NCBI GenBank assembly: GCA_002457555.1
Contig: NTJQ01000013.1
Coordinates: 1-38,258, forward strand
DNA: 38,258 nucleotides
Origin: Marine Group II euryarchaeote MED-G37
GTDB taxonomy: Archaea; Thermoplasmatota; Poseidoniia; Poseidoniales; Thalassarchaeaceae
Direction: 5' to 3'
Both the position numbers and the translations under genes were made by a program. The notes below the pieces were generated by a model. That model was not told where the DNA came from and did no database searches. It saw only the letters and a list, made by a program, of their open reading frames with translations. Shown piece after piece: positions 25,602-33,938 of this stretch (position 1 is its first letter; every line of letters starts with the position of its first letter).

Positions 25602-27178
25602 TGGTAGTCAAGAGTGCAACCAAGAAGAAACTCATGGATCTCGGAATCGCCGAAGAATATGCGCACCGTCTTGCCGATGATCGCAAATGGGATGATGTTA
25701 AGGTATTGACTGCTGGAGAGATTGCACAAATTTGCGCAACCGATTCTGGCATGGCACAGAAAATTTCTGAGGTAATTCAAGGCTCAACAAAGGCAGCTCA
25801 GAAGGTACAAGCGGCAGAGAAGACATTGATTCGACGCCGTGTTTCTACGCGACGCAGAAAGAAGAGTGTTCTTCCATTGCAAGAATATGATTCGGAGGAT
25901 AAGATGCGCCAAATTCACCGTGATTTGGATATTGAGAACCCGATGTTTTCAAGCCTTTCAGATGCAGCAGAAAAGGAAAACATTCGAATTACACCTAAAA
26001 CAATCAACGATTTAGTCAACGGATTACTATCAAGGGGTAAGAAGAAATTGACCGCACCCGAGGCTCGTAAGGTAGTGACTAGTGCTGCTGCGGAAATGAA
26101 GATGTCACGTGTGGACCCACACGAGGCAGTTGGAATTACTACTGCTCAATCGATCGGAGAACCAGGAACTCAGATGACTATGCGTACCTTTCACTATGCG
26201 GGTGTCGCTACAGTAAACGTGACACAGGGTCTCCCTCGTGTTATAGAGATTGTAGATGCAAGAAAGGTTCCCAAAACCCCTACAATGCTTGTTTACCTAA
26301 ATGAGAATGACTCGAAAAAGAAGCCACTTCGCACCAATGAGAAGAAAGTCCAGGCGATCGCCGCCGCAATAGAAACAACAACAACTCGCGACATTGCTTC
26401 TATCGATGTCGATGTTGCTCAAAGGCACCTTAATCTTGAGTTGAACACTTCGAACCTACGCTTGAAGAAAATGAATGGTGCAGAAGTCAGAGACAAGTTG
26501 CAGAAAGCTCTTCGACTTTACATTCAGGTTGATAATGAAGACAAGCCTAAGGTTCTGAAAATAATCCCTGGTGTGGCAAAAGAAGATGATTTAGCCACAT
26601 TAGCCAATGATCCACCAACCTACACCGCTCTATTGCAATTAGAGGATAAGGTCAAGAAACTCAGGCTAAAGGGTCTCCCTGATATTGTCAGAGCAAATGT
26701 TCAAGGTCCAAACAAGGATACTGGTGAGTATTACATCGCTACTATTGGTTCAAACTTGTCCAAGGTCAGTTTGTTTGATGGTGTAGATAGGGGCCGAACC
26801 TACACAAATAACATCAATGAGATATATGGGTATCTTGGGGTGGAAGCTGCAAGACAAGCTATCGTTAATGAGATGAAAGATACTCTTGAGGGAGCAGGTC
26901 TGGATGTCGACACTAGACACTTGATTACCGTGGCAGATGTAATGACAAGTGAAGGAGCAGTTAGAGCAATAGGACGTCATGGTGTTAGTGGAACCAAGCA
27001 TAGCATACTAGCTAGGTCTGCTTTCGAGGTATCCGTGAATCACCTATTACGAGCGGGTATTATTGGGGAAAGAGACCATCTTCGTGGTGTTACAGAGAAT
27101 ATCATCGTTGGTCAACCAGTGGCTCTAGGTACAGGTAGTGTTGAATTGTACTACATACCAGATGAGGCAGACGCGTGA
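25601..27178 (+). CDS. rpoA2: RNA polymerase subunit A'' (Rpo1C) with extra N-terminal domain
   Basis: This 525-residue C-terminal part of the largest subunit is over 100 residues longer than the usual 370-410. The conserved body begins about residue 140 and includes [20 protein letters not shown] (trigger-loop region), [12 protein letters not shown] and a C-terminal [19 protein letters not shown]. Residues 1-65 form an added domain closely matching the N-terminus of RpoH (VKS-TKK-L-LGI-E-AH-LADD pattern), followed by a linker with [14 protein letters not shown] 25601 is chosen because GGAGGTGA lies six bases upstream. It overlaps the rpoA1 stop by one base. Confidence 0.96.
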   Translation: MVVKSATKKKLMDLGIAEEYAHRLADDRKWDDVKVLTAGEIAQICATDSGMAQKISEVIQGSTKAAQKVQAAEKTLIRRRVSTRRRKKSVLPLQEYDSEDKMRQIHRDLDIENPMFSSLSDAAEKENIRITPKTINDLVNGLLSRGKKKLTAPEARKVVTSAAAEMKMSRVDPHEAVGITTAQSIGEPGTQMTMRTFHYAGVATVNVTQGLPRVIEIVDARKVPKTPTMLVYLNENDSKKKPLRTNEKKVQAIAAAIETTTTRDIASIDVDVAQRHLNLELNTSNLRLKKMNGAEVRDKLQKALRLYIQVDNEDKPKVLKIIPGVAKEDDLATLANDPPTYTALLQLEDKVKKLRLKGLPDIVRANVQGPNKDTGEYYIATIGSNLSKVSLFDGVDRGRTYTNNINEIYGYLGVEAARQAIVNEMKDTLEGAGLDVDTRHLITVADVMTSEGAVRAIGRHGVSGTKHSILARSAFEVSVNHLLRAGIIGERDHLRGVTENIIVGQPVALGTGSVELYYIPDEADA

Positions 27179-27191
27179 TGGAGGAATTCTA

Positions 27192-27488
27192 ATGGATCTA
27201 GCAAGACAATTGAAACAAGGAATTAGCACAGGAAACGTACTATTCGGTCAGCGCCAAACAATAAGTGCCTGCAATAAAGGAGACGCTAGATTGGTATTGG
27301 TGGCTGCAAACTGTCCAGAGAATTACATTTCCAGCTTGACAACGAGCCATCCTGATATTCCTATTCATCAAGTTACGATGGTTAACAGACAGTTAGGTGC
27401 TGCTTGCGCCAAACCCTTCCCCGTCAGTGCATTGTGTGTCATAGATCCTGGTCAATCAGACCTTTTAACGCTCAGTGCAAACCTATGA
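27192..27488 (+). CDS. rpl30e: Ribosomal protein L30e
   Basis: This 98-residue L7Ae/L30e-fold large-subunit protein starts MDLARQLKQGISTGNVLFG, with ARLVLVAANCPENY and a C-terminal AACAKPFPVSALCVIDPG typical of archaeal L30e. ATG 27192 follows GAGGAATT, 13 bases after rpoA2. In many archaea this gene sits after the RNA polymerase A'' gene and before nusA and rps12. Here the conserved run stops after L30e. Confidence 0.92.
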   Translation: MDLARQLKQGISTGNVLFGQRQTISACNKGDARLVLVAANCPENYISSLTTSHPDIPIHQVTMVNRQLGAACAKPFPVSALCVIDPGQSDLLTLSANL

Positions 27489-27510
27489 TGGCGATTGAAA
27501 ATAACCATCA
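27486..27510 (+). terminator. Weak hairpin after the RNA polymerase operon
   Basis: TGATGG (27486-27491) and CCATCA (27505-27510) pair as a 6-bp stem overlapping the L30e stop, followed by ATTT. It is compatible with operon termination but lacks a long T-run. Confidence 0.25.
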
Positions 27511-27552
27511 ATTTGGATGTTGATTCATACATTATAGGGATTCCCTTCAAGG

Positions 27553-27558
27553 TATATA
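27553..27558 (+). promoter_or_regulatory. TATA box of the unknown gene at 27574
   Basis: TATATA lies 16-21 bases before ATG 27574, with no ribosome-binding site. The spacing suggests a leaderless or nearly leaderless transcript and a new transcription unit separate from the RNA polymerase operon. Confidence 0.45.
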
Positions 27559-27573
27559 CAACCACCACAAGTC

Positions 27574-28527
27574 ATGGAGGATACTGTCGGGGATTTACTC
27601 CATCTTCGAGGTGTTAGGTTAACACAGGCAGTTAACGTAGTCGAAATAGTGGGATTTCGATGCCTCGGTGTGGCGGAAAAAATTCCTGAATTAGAAGATG
27701 ACTCTGGGTCTTTTGTGCACGTTTGGCATGTGCCTAAAGCGATTCTTCCCGTAAGTGTTGCAGAGGCTGAAAGATGGCTTGTAGATGCCCCTAATGGTTC
27801 ACATTGGATATTAAGTGAGAGAGTATTTGAGAATCAGGCAAGAGAGTTATTATCTTCTAATTTGAAAATTGAATATTGGAGTCCAGATGTCTTAAGTCGT
27901 TGGATTGGAGAAGCGGTTTTACGAGGAGAGATAGTCGCAAAAATCCCACAAATAGAAGTCAACGAAACCCAAATAGAGGATAATTCATCGCTTCCAAAAC
28001 CAAACAAATTAGTCATTTTACCAGCCATAGTTGACTTAGATGAATGGTGTGTACAGAGAGGGGTGGAATATGTCGATGCCAAGCCAATACTTCTTCAAGC
28101 TCGTATTTGGAACATTACAGGAGCCTTAGTCAGTCCAGAAGGAAATAGAGAAGAAGGTCATTGGAGAGTATTAGAAGATCCTTGGGCCAATCGTTTACAG
28201 CCCTATGATTCAGAACAAATTCTAAACAACTCTCCGAATCTTAGGATAATACATCCCACCGAAAAAAAATGGTTGAGCGATGGTGATTTGAGAGTCATGT
28301 TGGTAGGGGTTTTGGAGGTCAGAAGGCAAAAACAGGAAGAAGCCGTAGAAGGAAGTTCGGTTAGAAGTACTATGCTAGAAAGATGGGAATTTGATTCAGA
28401 GGGGGCTATATTGGAAGAAATCCCATCCGCCATTCCCGGCTGGCTAATCGACCATGAAGGCGGGATTGAGTTACTTCATTCTAGAAATGGAAGAGCTTAC
28501 GAAATCAATTCCTCTGAAGTGCCATGA
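27574..28527 (+). CDS. Uncharacterised 317-residue protein
   Basis: I do not recognise this protein. It is soluble-looking, with no signal peptide or membrane helix, rich in Glu and Trp (several GHW/EYW/RW positions). An N-terminal region of about 130 residues (HLRGVRLTQAVNVVEIVGFRC...) is followed by a Glu/Asn-rich linker (about 128-145) and a second alpha/beta region to the C-terminus. A TATA box immediately upstream marks it as its own transcription unit. Its 3' end overlaps the convergent coiled-coil gene by 23 bases. Intact reading frame and normal codon pattern support a real gene. Confidence 0.8.
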   Translation: MEDTVGDLLHLRGVRLTQAVNVVEIVGFRCLGVAEKIPELEDDSGSFVHVWHVPKAILPVSVAEAERWLVDAPNGSHWILSERVFENQARELLSSNLKIEYWSPDVLSRWIGEAVLRGEIVAKIPQIEVNETQIEDNSSLPKPNKLVILPAIVDLDEWCVQRGVEYVDAKPILLQARIWNITGALVSPEGNREEGHWRVLEDPWANRLQPYDSEQILNNSPNLRIIHPTEKKWLSDGDLRVMLVGVLEVRRQKQEEAVEGSSVRSTMLERWEFDSEGAILEEIPSAIPGWLIDHEGGIELLHSRNGRAYEINSSEVP

Positions 28528-29386
28528 TTTCGTCAGTAGATAGTGTGTCACCAGACATCAGTCTTGTCATCAGGTCAGCCACTTCCACTTGCTCATCATC
28601 ATCTGTACTACCTCCCTCTCTAGAGGCCAATGACTTTAGCAAATCTTGCATAGAATGTATACACCTCAATGATACAATATACCTTCCATGAAGCGAGTCC
28701 GCTTCCCTTTTAGCTCGAGTGACTCCTGATTGAGCAGAATTAGCTTTCTCTCTTAATCTATCAACCTCTTCAGATAATTCGGCCATCAAGTCATGTGCTT
28801 CCTGAGCGCCTATAACCGCACGCTTGACCTTCTTGTGGGCGTCTTCTTGTTTCTTTTCAGCATCCCTAAGTAGAATCTTTAATTCCCTAATTCCTCCATC
28901 GGATTTCTTTTCCTTAGCTTCTCTTAGTTCTTGATGTAACTTTTTCATCTTGGAGACAAATTCACGTTCCTTCTTACCAAGGAATCTTCCTTCATTGTAT
29001 TGCTTTTCCAAAAGATCTATTTCTGCTCTAATCCTACCGGGGGAACGGGCCCTATCGCGTTTTTCTTCCCTTTCTTCTTGATGGTTTTTGTCGGCAATTT
29101 TCTCCCTAAAATTAGTCCTAATTTCTCTTAGTATCTCGGTCTTGTCTACCCTGATTTCTTTTAATTCTCGGACAGTTTGGTTTGCATCATCTCGCATAGC
29201 TTTTTGATTCTGAACCTCAGTAATTAATTCCTTTACTTGGCGATTTAATTCGTTACGTTCGTCGAGTAATTTACGAACCTTCGAATTCCACTGGTCACGT
29301 TCTTCACGATTATAGGAAATCTGCTCCTGTATCTCTTCACAGAGTGGTTGAAGAATACCGCGAATTTCCTCGCTTTCCATCTTCAT
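28505..29386 (-). CDS. Coiled-coil protein 1
   Basis: This 293-residue protein is almost entirely heptad-like, charged helix (Glu, Lys, Arg rich) with no membrane segment. A short break near SPGRIRAEIDLLEKQYNEGRF divides two coiled-coil arms. It ends with a short C-terminal segment of Leu and Ser-Gly (DLMTRLMSGDTLSTDEIMAL) similar to the ends of coiled-coil proteins 2 and 4. ATG 29386 is preceded by AGGGG and a TATA box (29424-29430). It resembles the archaeal uncharacterised coiled-coil group COG1340 in type, and could be a scaffold or cytoskeletal element. No specific function can be read from it. Confidence 0.85.
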   Translation of the reverse strand: MKMESEEIRGILQPLCEEIQEQISYNREERDQWNSKVRKLLDERNELNRQVKELITEVQNQKAMRDDANQTVRELKEIRVDKTEILREIRTNFREKIADKNHQEEREEKRDRARSPGRIRAEIDLLEKQYNEGRFLGKKEREFVSKMKKLHQELREAKEKKSDGGIRELKILLRDAEKKQEDAHKKVKRAVIGAQEAHDLMAELSEEVDRLREKANSAQSGVTRAKREADSLHGRYIVSLRCIHSMQDLLKSLASREGGSTDDDEQVEVADLMTRLMSGDTLSTDEIMALQRN

Positions 29387-29423
29387 ATAATCGTACCCCT
29401 GCGAACCGACGTCCTTAGTTTTC

Positions 29424-29430
29424 CATATAA
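29424..29430 (-). promoter_or_regulatory. TATA-like box of coiled-coil gene 1
   Basis: On the minus strand TTATATG lies about 41 bases before ATG 29386, predicting transcription from near 29401 and a 15-base leader carrying AGGGG. It gives gene 1 its own promoter within the cluster. Confidence 0.4.
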
Positions 29431-29452
29431 GGCCATTTGAAGGCTATTTTTC

Positions 29453-30418
29453 TCATTCTCGTCGGGTCGCTGAGTTTCCCTTTCTCGGTCCGCCTCTAGT
29501 TACCCCTAGTCTCCGCTTCCCCTTCTTTACGGGTCTATTGCGTCTAGGGGTCGGGGATTTAGTAGCCTCTGGTTCTGGCACTTCACCGGCGATTCCAGTT
29601 AAACTTCCAGAATCTAATAATGCAGATAATTCATTGGCATTTAGTGAGCCTCCTGTGCTGGCTCTCTGTTTTACATCGGTTAATCTGATTTTCTTCCCTC
29701 TTGCTGAGGTAATCTTCAGATATGACCTGACTCTTCCAGATTCTCTTCGCAGTTTCTTTCGTTGTGATTTAATCGCTTCTAATCGCTTATCTATACTGCT
29801 AATTCTCTTGCTCATTTTCCTGATTTCACTACGAGTTATTTTATCTGAATTTACATCAGTAGCTGAAGTCGCAGATTCTGCGACTTCCTTACTAGCCTTT
29901 TTCGTCGCGTCTAACTTAGAGGTGACTTTTCTTAAGTCCTCAATTTGACTTACGTATCTAGCATGTGCGCCTTCGGCTTCTCGCTTCCGAACTACCGCTG
30001 CTTGTAATTCGAAGAATCTTCGAAATGAGTCTAATTCTCTATTTAACGTAGGCACTGCAGTGAGGTCGTTGTCTATGGTGGTTAACTTAGAGTGTGTATC
30101 GGTCATCCATTCTTCTAGCACAGAAGCGGGAGGTGGAATCGATAGGTTGACTCTGTCTCGTAACGTTCTTTCCTTGTCGGCCTTTTTCTTTATTTCATGA
30201 AATTCACGTAACAGATTTCGCCTCTCACTACTTGCCTCTTCAATTCCGCCCACGGCTCCCCTCAACGATTTTACAATCTCTACCTGAGATCGACGATCTT
30301 GGCGCAGCGAATGAAATTCATCTTCTAATGAGCGTAAATCGCGGTCTAACTGTTTGACCTTATCCTCGATTTCATCATAAGGAAGCTCCTCAAGGTCATC
30401 GAATAGCCCATCGCTCAT
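29453..30418 (-). CDS. Coiled-coil protein 2 with basic C-terminal tail
   Basis: This 321-residue protein has an acidic N-terminus (MSDGLFDDLEELPYDEIED), long charged coiled-coil stretches (about 15-75, 115-165, 195-225), and a C-terminal NELSALLDSGSLTGI motif followed by a Pro/Lys/Arg-rich tail with KKGKRRLGVTRGGPRKG. The tail resembles that of coiled-coil protein 4 (KSKKRKLGTTRGKV). The basic end could bind nucleic acid, ribosomes or acidic membranes (inference). Its ATG overlaps the stop of gene 3 by four bases, so the two are translationally coupled. Confidence 0.85.
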   Translation of the reverse strand: MSDGLFDDLEELPYDEIEDKVKQLDRDLRSLEDEFHSLRQDRRSQVEIVKSLRGAVGGIEEASSERRNLLREFHEIKKKADKERTLRDRVNLSIPPPASVLEEWMTDTHSKLTTIDNDLTAVPTLNRELDSFRRFFELQAAVVRKREAEGAHARYVSQIEDLRKVTSKLDATKKASKEVAESATSATDVNSDKITRSEIRKMSKRISSIDKRLEAIKSQRKKLRRESGRVRSYLKITSARGKKIRLTDVKQRASTGGSLNANELSALLDSGSLTGIAGEVPEPEATKSPTPRRNRPVKKGKRRLGVTRGGPRKGNSATRRE

Positions 30419-31281
30419 TCTTCTTCACCTCTTGAATCGGAGGATTTGACCCGTTTGTCTTGTTTCTTATTTGAAGGAGGCTGTTTTTTTTTCTCGTGGT
30501 TCTTCGCAAAACTGGAGGCACCTCCATTTTGAACTTGATTCATGTCCCTCAGTAGGTCAGGGAAACCAATCCCTAACTCACTATATCCATCCTTTAATCG
30601 GCGTTGCCAATGTTCTATTGCATGGTCTGACTGAGAAAGTAATTCCTTTGCTCTATCCAATTGTCTCCTGACTTCGCGAATTTCGGCCTGCATAGCTACT
30701 TTCTTATCATGCAACGGTTGTGCTTTTTCGACAGCTTTCATCATATTTCGATGAGCCTTGTTAGCAACCATAAATTGGTGAGACATCTCTCTTCGTGAAT
30801 CGATATATTCAGCCATATCAGGATTAGAATCCCTTCTTTCCTTGAGCCATTTTTCGTTTTGCTCAATTAACTTCTTTCTACGTTCAATCATCTTTTTTTC
30901 GGCTTTATGGTCCAATGCTGAAGTTTGGATATTTTCTTCTATTTCATCCAATTCTTCTAATAATTTTTCTTTTTTCCAATCGGGGTCTAAATTAACCATG
31001 CCACCTGAATCTACCAATACATTTCGATGTTGCTTTACCTTTGGAATTAGATTTCTTGCTTCGATTTGAGCGTGGTCACGTACTTCTTTCAACTTCGCCA
31101 CTACCTCATTGGCTTGTTTGTGATTATCTACAATACGAGCGACTTTAGGTGAAAGGTTCTGTTCTTCGGCCTCAAGTGTTCGAATTACAGTAGGCAGCTG
31201 TTCCTTCAGTAGAATCCTGCGGTCCAACAAAGCCTGCGCCATTTGATTCGGCGTGACTGCTAGCAGAGTATCGGACTCCAT
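30415..31281 (-). CDS. Coiled-coil protein 3
   Basis: This protein is about 288 residues from ATG 31281, chosen because a TATA-like element lies 28 bases upstream at leaderless spacing; the open frame reaches 31320, inside the palindrome. Two helical arms (about 20-90 and 110-250) flank a Gly/Asn break (SGGMVNLDPDW), and a low-complexity Lys/Gln/Pro/Ser tail ends the protein (KKKQPPSNKKQ...). It is first of the minus-strand coiled-coil genes and divergent from the secreted-protein operon. Family not recognised beyond coiled coil. Confidence 0.83.
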   Translation of the reverse strand: MESDTLLAVTPNQMAQALLDRRILLKEQLPTVIRTLEAEEQNLSPKVARIVDNHKQANEVVAKLKEVRDHAQIEARNLIPKVKQHRNVLVDSGGMVNLDPDWKKEKLLEELDEIEENIQTSALDHKAEKKMIERRKKLIEQNEKWLKERRDSNPDMAEYIDSRREMSHQFMVANKAHRNMMKAVEKAQPLHDKKVAMQAEIREVRRQLDRAKELLSQSDHAIEHWQRRLKDGYSELGIGFPDLLRDMNQVQNGGASSFAKNHEKKKQPPSNKKQDKRVKSSDSRGEEE

Positions 31282-31304
31282 ATGCAAACGGCCGAAATTA
31301 GAGC

Positions 31305-31313
31305 ATATCATAA
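31305..31313 (-). promoter_or_regulatory. TATA-like box of the minus-strand coiled-coil operon
   Basis: On the minus strand TTTATGATA is centred 28 bases upstream of ATG 31281, the standard archaeal TATA-to-start distance, implying a leaderless transcript. It abuts the palindrome at 31313-31331. Confidence 0.45.
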
Positions 31314-31331
31314 AGGTCACTACGTGACCTT
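31313..31331. promoter_or_regulatory. Perfect 19-bp palindrome, probable operator
   Basis: AAGGTCAC (31313-31320) and GTGACCTT (31324-31331) are exact inverted repeats around TAC. The site lies in the 96-bp gap between divergent starts (31281 and 31378) and covers the BRE/TATA edge of the minus-strand promoter, where a bound dimer would block TFB/TBP. A DtxR-family regulator gene is the second gene of the plus-strand operon, and 19-bp palindromes are typical of that family, so autoregulation is plausible (inference). Confidence 0.6.
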
Positions 31332-31377
31332 GGATTGGGGTTCCCTTGATACGTTGACTTGCTCCGACAATTAGCGA

Positions 31378-33270
31378 ATGAAGTCTGGGTTTCGTCGTCG
31401 CAACTTGTTTGCGTTAACAGCTGCCGTGATATTTGTTACCATGATTTCCATAACTGTAAGCGCTCAGGACAGATTCACCATAGAAAATTCCGCCGATTGG
31501 GGAACCACAATAATCGACGGTTCAACTTCCCAACCCTCAGATAATTCATCGGCTTTTGCAGGCGACCAAATTCAATTATCCATCGAGGTCTCGAATACTG
31601 ACACTACTGCAGGTCATGATGAGTGGTGGTTTGTGATGGAATTAGACGGACAAACTACCCCCGAACTAACCGGGTTCCTTGAGGGTTCTGAGACTACGGT
31701 AATGGTGAACATATCATTCGGCCCACTATCGGAAGGGGTACTTGATCTGATTTTTGGAATTGATTCTACAGGTCAGAGTGAAAGGCTAACGCTACTAGTG
31801 GAGCCAAATCCATTGAATCTTACTGCTGCAGGTTCTTCCGAAATAGCACTGATCGGTGAACCAGCCCATGTAGGAGATTCGCTGACTGCCTCTATTTTAG
31901 TTCACAATCAAGGCCAAAACCCAGAATACGTAACTTTGGAATTATCTCCTAATGACTCAGACACTATTCGAGGTCAACCCGTGTTGATTTATCCAGGATC
32001 TAGTAGAGAGGTTTCCGCCTCGTTTACGCCTTCATCATCAGGTTCAATTAATCTCGATTGGAATGTTCATTCAAGTAATGGAGGCGTTGCAAGAGAACTT
32101 AATGGAAGCACTATAATTGAAGTTCTACAGCCTCAATCTATCCAAATAGTGGTGGATTCACTGGAATGGGATCTAGTCGATGGCCTAAATTCAGAAATCT
32201 CCGTTTACCTTAGTGATGGTCGTTCTAGAGAGGTAGAAATTGAAGTTGCAATAATCTATCAAACTATTGAAACCAATTTACAAAATTTCGATTTCACCAT
32301 GGATCCTGGTCGAAGGGAACTAAACCTGGCTCTCGGTAATCCCTCCGCAGACTCACTAATCATCCGGGTTAATCCAGTTACTTGGACTCCAGCAGAAGAG
32401 ATAGAAATTCAAACTAGCTTAATTTCTCCAGTGCTAGATCTCGAGGTTTCTTCCGAAGGTGTCAGAAATTCTCCGCAGGTAGGTGAAACCGTCAAAATAC
32501 CCTTTTCCCTAATAAATAACGGAAACACTCCAACTTTACCAGGAGAGGTAAGGATAGTGCGAAACTCAGATCGGATGATACTCGACACAATATCAACAAA
32601 TTCAGTAGGTCCTGAAAACACATTTAGTGGTGAATTTACCATTGAACAGTGGCCCGATTCTAAGGTTGTGGATGTTGATATCATCTGGCTAACTAGTGGA
32701 CTTACAGAAAGTATTCTCTTAGAAATAGACACTTATACCGACTCTGATACTGAGGCAGAATTACCATTCGATTTAATCGCTGCAATTTATGGAACTGTTA
32801 CGGGCTTAGTCCTTGTAATGTTCATTTTAGTTTTATATCGAACCGTCTCTGAAAGCGTAGAGGACACGGGTAAATCAAGGTTTAATCGTTTAAGAAAGGC
32901 TAGAGGAGAGAAGAAAAAGGCAGCAGCGGTTGAAAAACGCGAGATACCGTGTCCGGAATGTGACCAACGTTTGAATATCCCCAATACTCACTCTGGTGCG
33001 GTAAAATGTCCAGCTTGCACTGCTAGATTTATTGTGGAAGCGATAGACTCCGAAGATGATGTATCAATTCTAGAGGAGGATGTTAATCAGCCTAAATCAG
33101 ATTCGCCCAAACCTTCAATACCACAGGAGATAATTGCCCGTTCAATGATTGATTTGTTATCGTGTCCAAGTTGCGATCAATCCCTAAAAATTCCTATTGA
33201 AAGACGCCCAGTGAAGGCTAGATGCCCGGCCTGTCGCTCAGAGTTTTTAGCAGAAGTTGGAGAGTGGTAA
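31378..33270 (+). CDS. Secreted Ig-like (CARDB-type) membrane protein with cytosolic zinc ribbons
   Basis: This 630-residue protein starts with an export signal (about 8-28, ending VSAQ). Residues 30-460 are Ser/Thr/Asn-rich beta domains of CARDB/Ig-like type (for example VHNQGQNPEYVTLEL and LINNGNTPTLPGEV). One transmembrane helix (about 465-488) leads into a Lys/Arg-rich segment and two cytosolic zinc ribbons of the same design, CPEC...CPAC near 525-548 and CPSC...CPAC near 596-620, separated by an acidic linker. The topology suggests an outside-to-inside link or anchor. It opens the plus-strand operon and overlaps the DtxR gene (TAATG). Confidence 0.8.
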   Translation: MKSGFRRRNLFALTAAVIFVTMISITVSAQDRFTIENSADWGTTIIDGSTSQPSDNSSAFAGDQIQLSIEVSNTDTTAGHDEWWFVMELDGQTTPELTGFLEGSETTVMVNISFGPLSEGVLDLIFGIDSTGQSERLTLLVEPNPLNLTAAGSSEIALIGEPAHVGDSLTASILVHNQGQNPEYVTLELSPNDSDTIRGQPVLIYPGSSREVSASFTPSSSGSINLDWNVHSSNGGVARELNGSTIIEVLQPQSIQIVVDSLEWDLVDGLNSEISVYLSDGRSREVEIEVAIIYQTIETNLQNFDFTMDPGRRELNLALGNPSADSLIIRVNPVTWTPAEEIEIQTSLISPVLDLEVSSEGVRNSPQVGETVKIPFSLINNGNTPTLPGEVRIVRNSDRMILDTISTNSVGPENTFSGEFTIEQWPDSKVVDVDIIWLTSGLTESILLEIDTYTDSDTEAELPFDLIAAIYGTVTGLVLVMFILVLYRTVSESVEDTGKSRFNRLRKARGEKKKAAAVEKREIPCPECDQRLNIPNTHSGAVKCPACTARFIVEAIDSEDDVSILEEDVNQPKSDSPKPSIPQEIIARSMIDLLSCPSCDQSLKIPIERRPVKARCPACRSEFLAEVGEW

Positions 33271-33935
33271 TGATGGTTAGCACGTCGACGGGTCTAAGCG
33301 ATTTTGAGGAAATGTACCTCAAAAAAATGTTTGAGATACATTCTGAACAGCCGTCTGCGATTGTCAAAACCTCGATGTTGGCGGAATCTATGGGCGTTAC
33401 TGCCGCTTCTACAACTGAAATGATCCAAAGACTCGCCGGGCGCGATTTGGTAACCTATATCCCTTACAAAGGATCGAGATTGACTTCTGAAGGATTTGCA
33501 ATTGCGGGGAGGATTAAGCGTCGCCAATTGCTTCTTGAATTATTACTAACAGACATCATTGGGTTTGATGGAGATGTGAATTCGGTAGCGTGCGAAATGG
33601 AACACGCACTGAATGATGAATTAGAGGCGTCAATTGACCGACTATTGGGTTATCCTGAGTACACTCCTTTGGGCGAAAGAGTCCCTCAAATTTCACGCCA
33701 ATTTGAAACCGATGTGAAATCACCATTATTACCCATTTCTAATATGCCAGATGGAAGTAGTGGCATAGTAGAATTCATCGCCCTTCCCGGTCAAGATGTG
33801 AAAACCCTACTGGACCAAAAAATCTCTATTGGCGCCAATTTATCCAAGACTCAAAGTTCAATCAACATAAGTGGCAAGTCAATTTTGTTATCTGAATCAT
33901 TGGCGAAGCGAATTTTAGTTAGGTTGGAGGGATAG
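33270..33935 (+). CDS. DtxR-family metal-dependent transcriptional regulator
   Basis: This protein is about 221 residues in three parts. An N-terminal winged helix (LAESMGVTAASTTEMIQRLAGRDLVTY) carries the family start (EEMYL, 13-17). A dimer/metal domain has Cys108, Glu111 and His112 in CEMEHALNDELE, matching the DtxR/IdeR ligand cluster. A C-terminal SH3-like FeoA-type domain follows (about 158-221). The family's second His in the CPHG segment is Leu here, so the metal site may differ. ATG 33270 or 33273 is preceded by GGAGA and overlaps the upstream stop. It probably senses iron or manganese and may act at 31313-31331. Confidence 0.88.
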   Translation: MMVSTSTGLSDFEEMYLKKMFEIHSEQPSAIVKTSMLAESMGVTAASTTEMIQRLAGRDLVTYIPYKGSRLTSEGFAIAGRIKRRQLLLELLLTDIIGFDGDVNSVACEMEHALNDELEASIDRLLGYPEYTPLGERVPQISRQFETDVKSPLLPISNMPDGSSGIVEFIALPGQDVKTLLDQKISIGANLSKTQSSINISGKSILLSESLAKRILVRLEG

Positions 33936-33938
33936 AAC

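Noticed and set aside
3460-29447. Similar short strings TTGAAGGCTAT near 3462, TTTGAGGGCTAT near 14822 and TTTGAAGGCTAT near 29437
   Set aside because: They sit near promoters but differ in orientation and distance to the start codons; three imperfect 12-mers in 38 kb may be chance.
31282-31320. Longer start for coiled-coil protein 3
   Set aside because: It would put the start codon inside the palindrome and upstream of the TATA-like element, which fits the ATG at 31281 instead.
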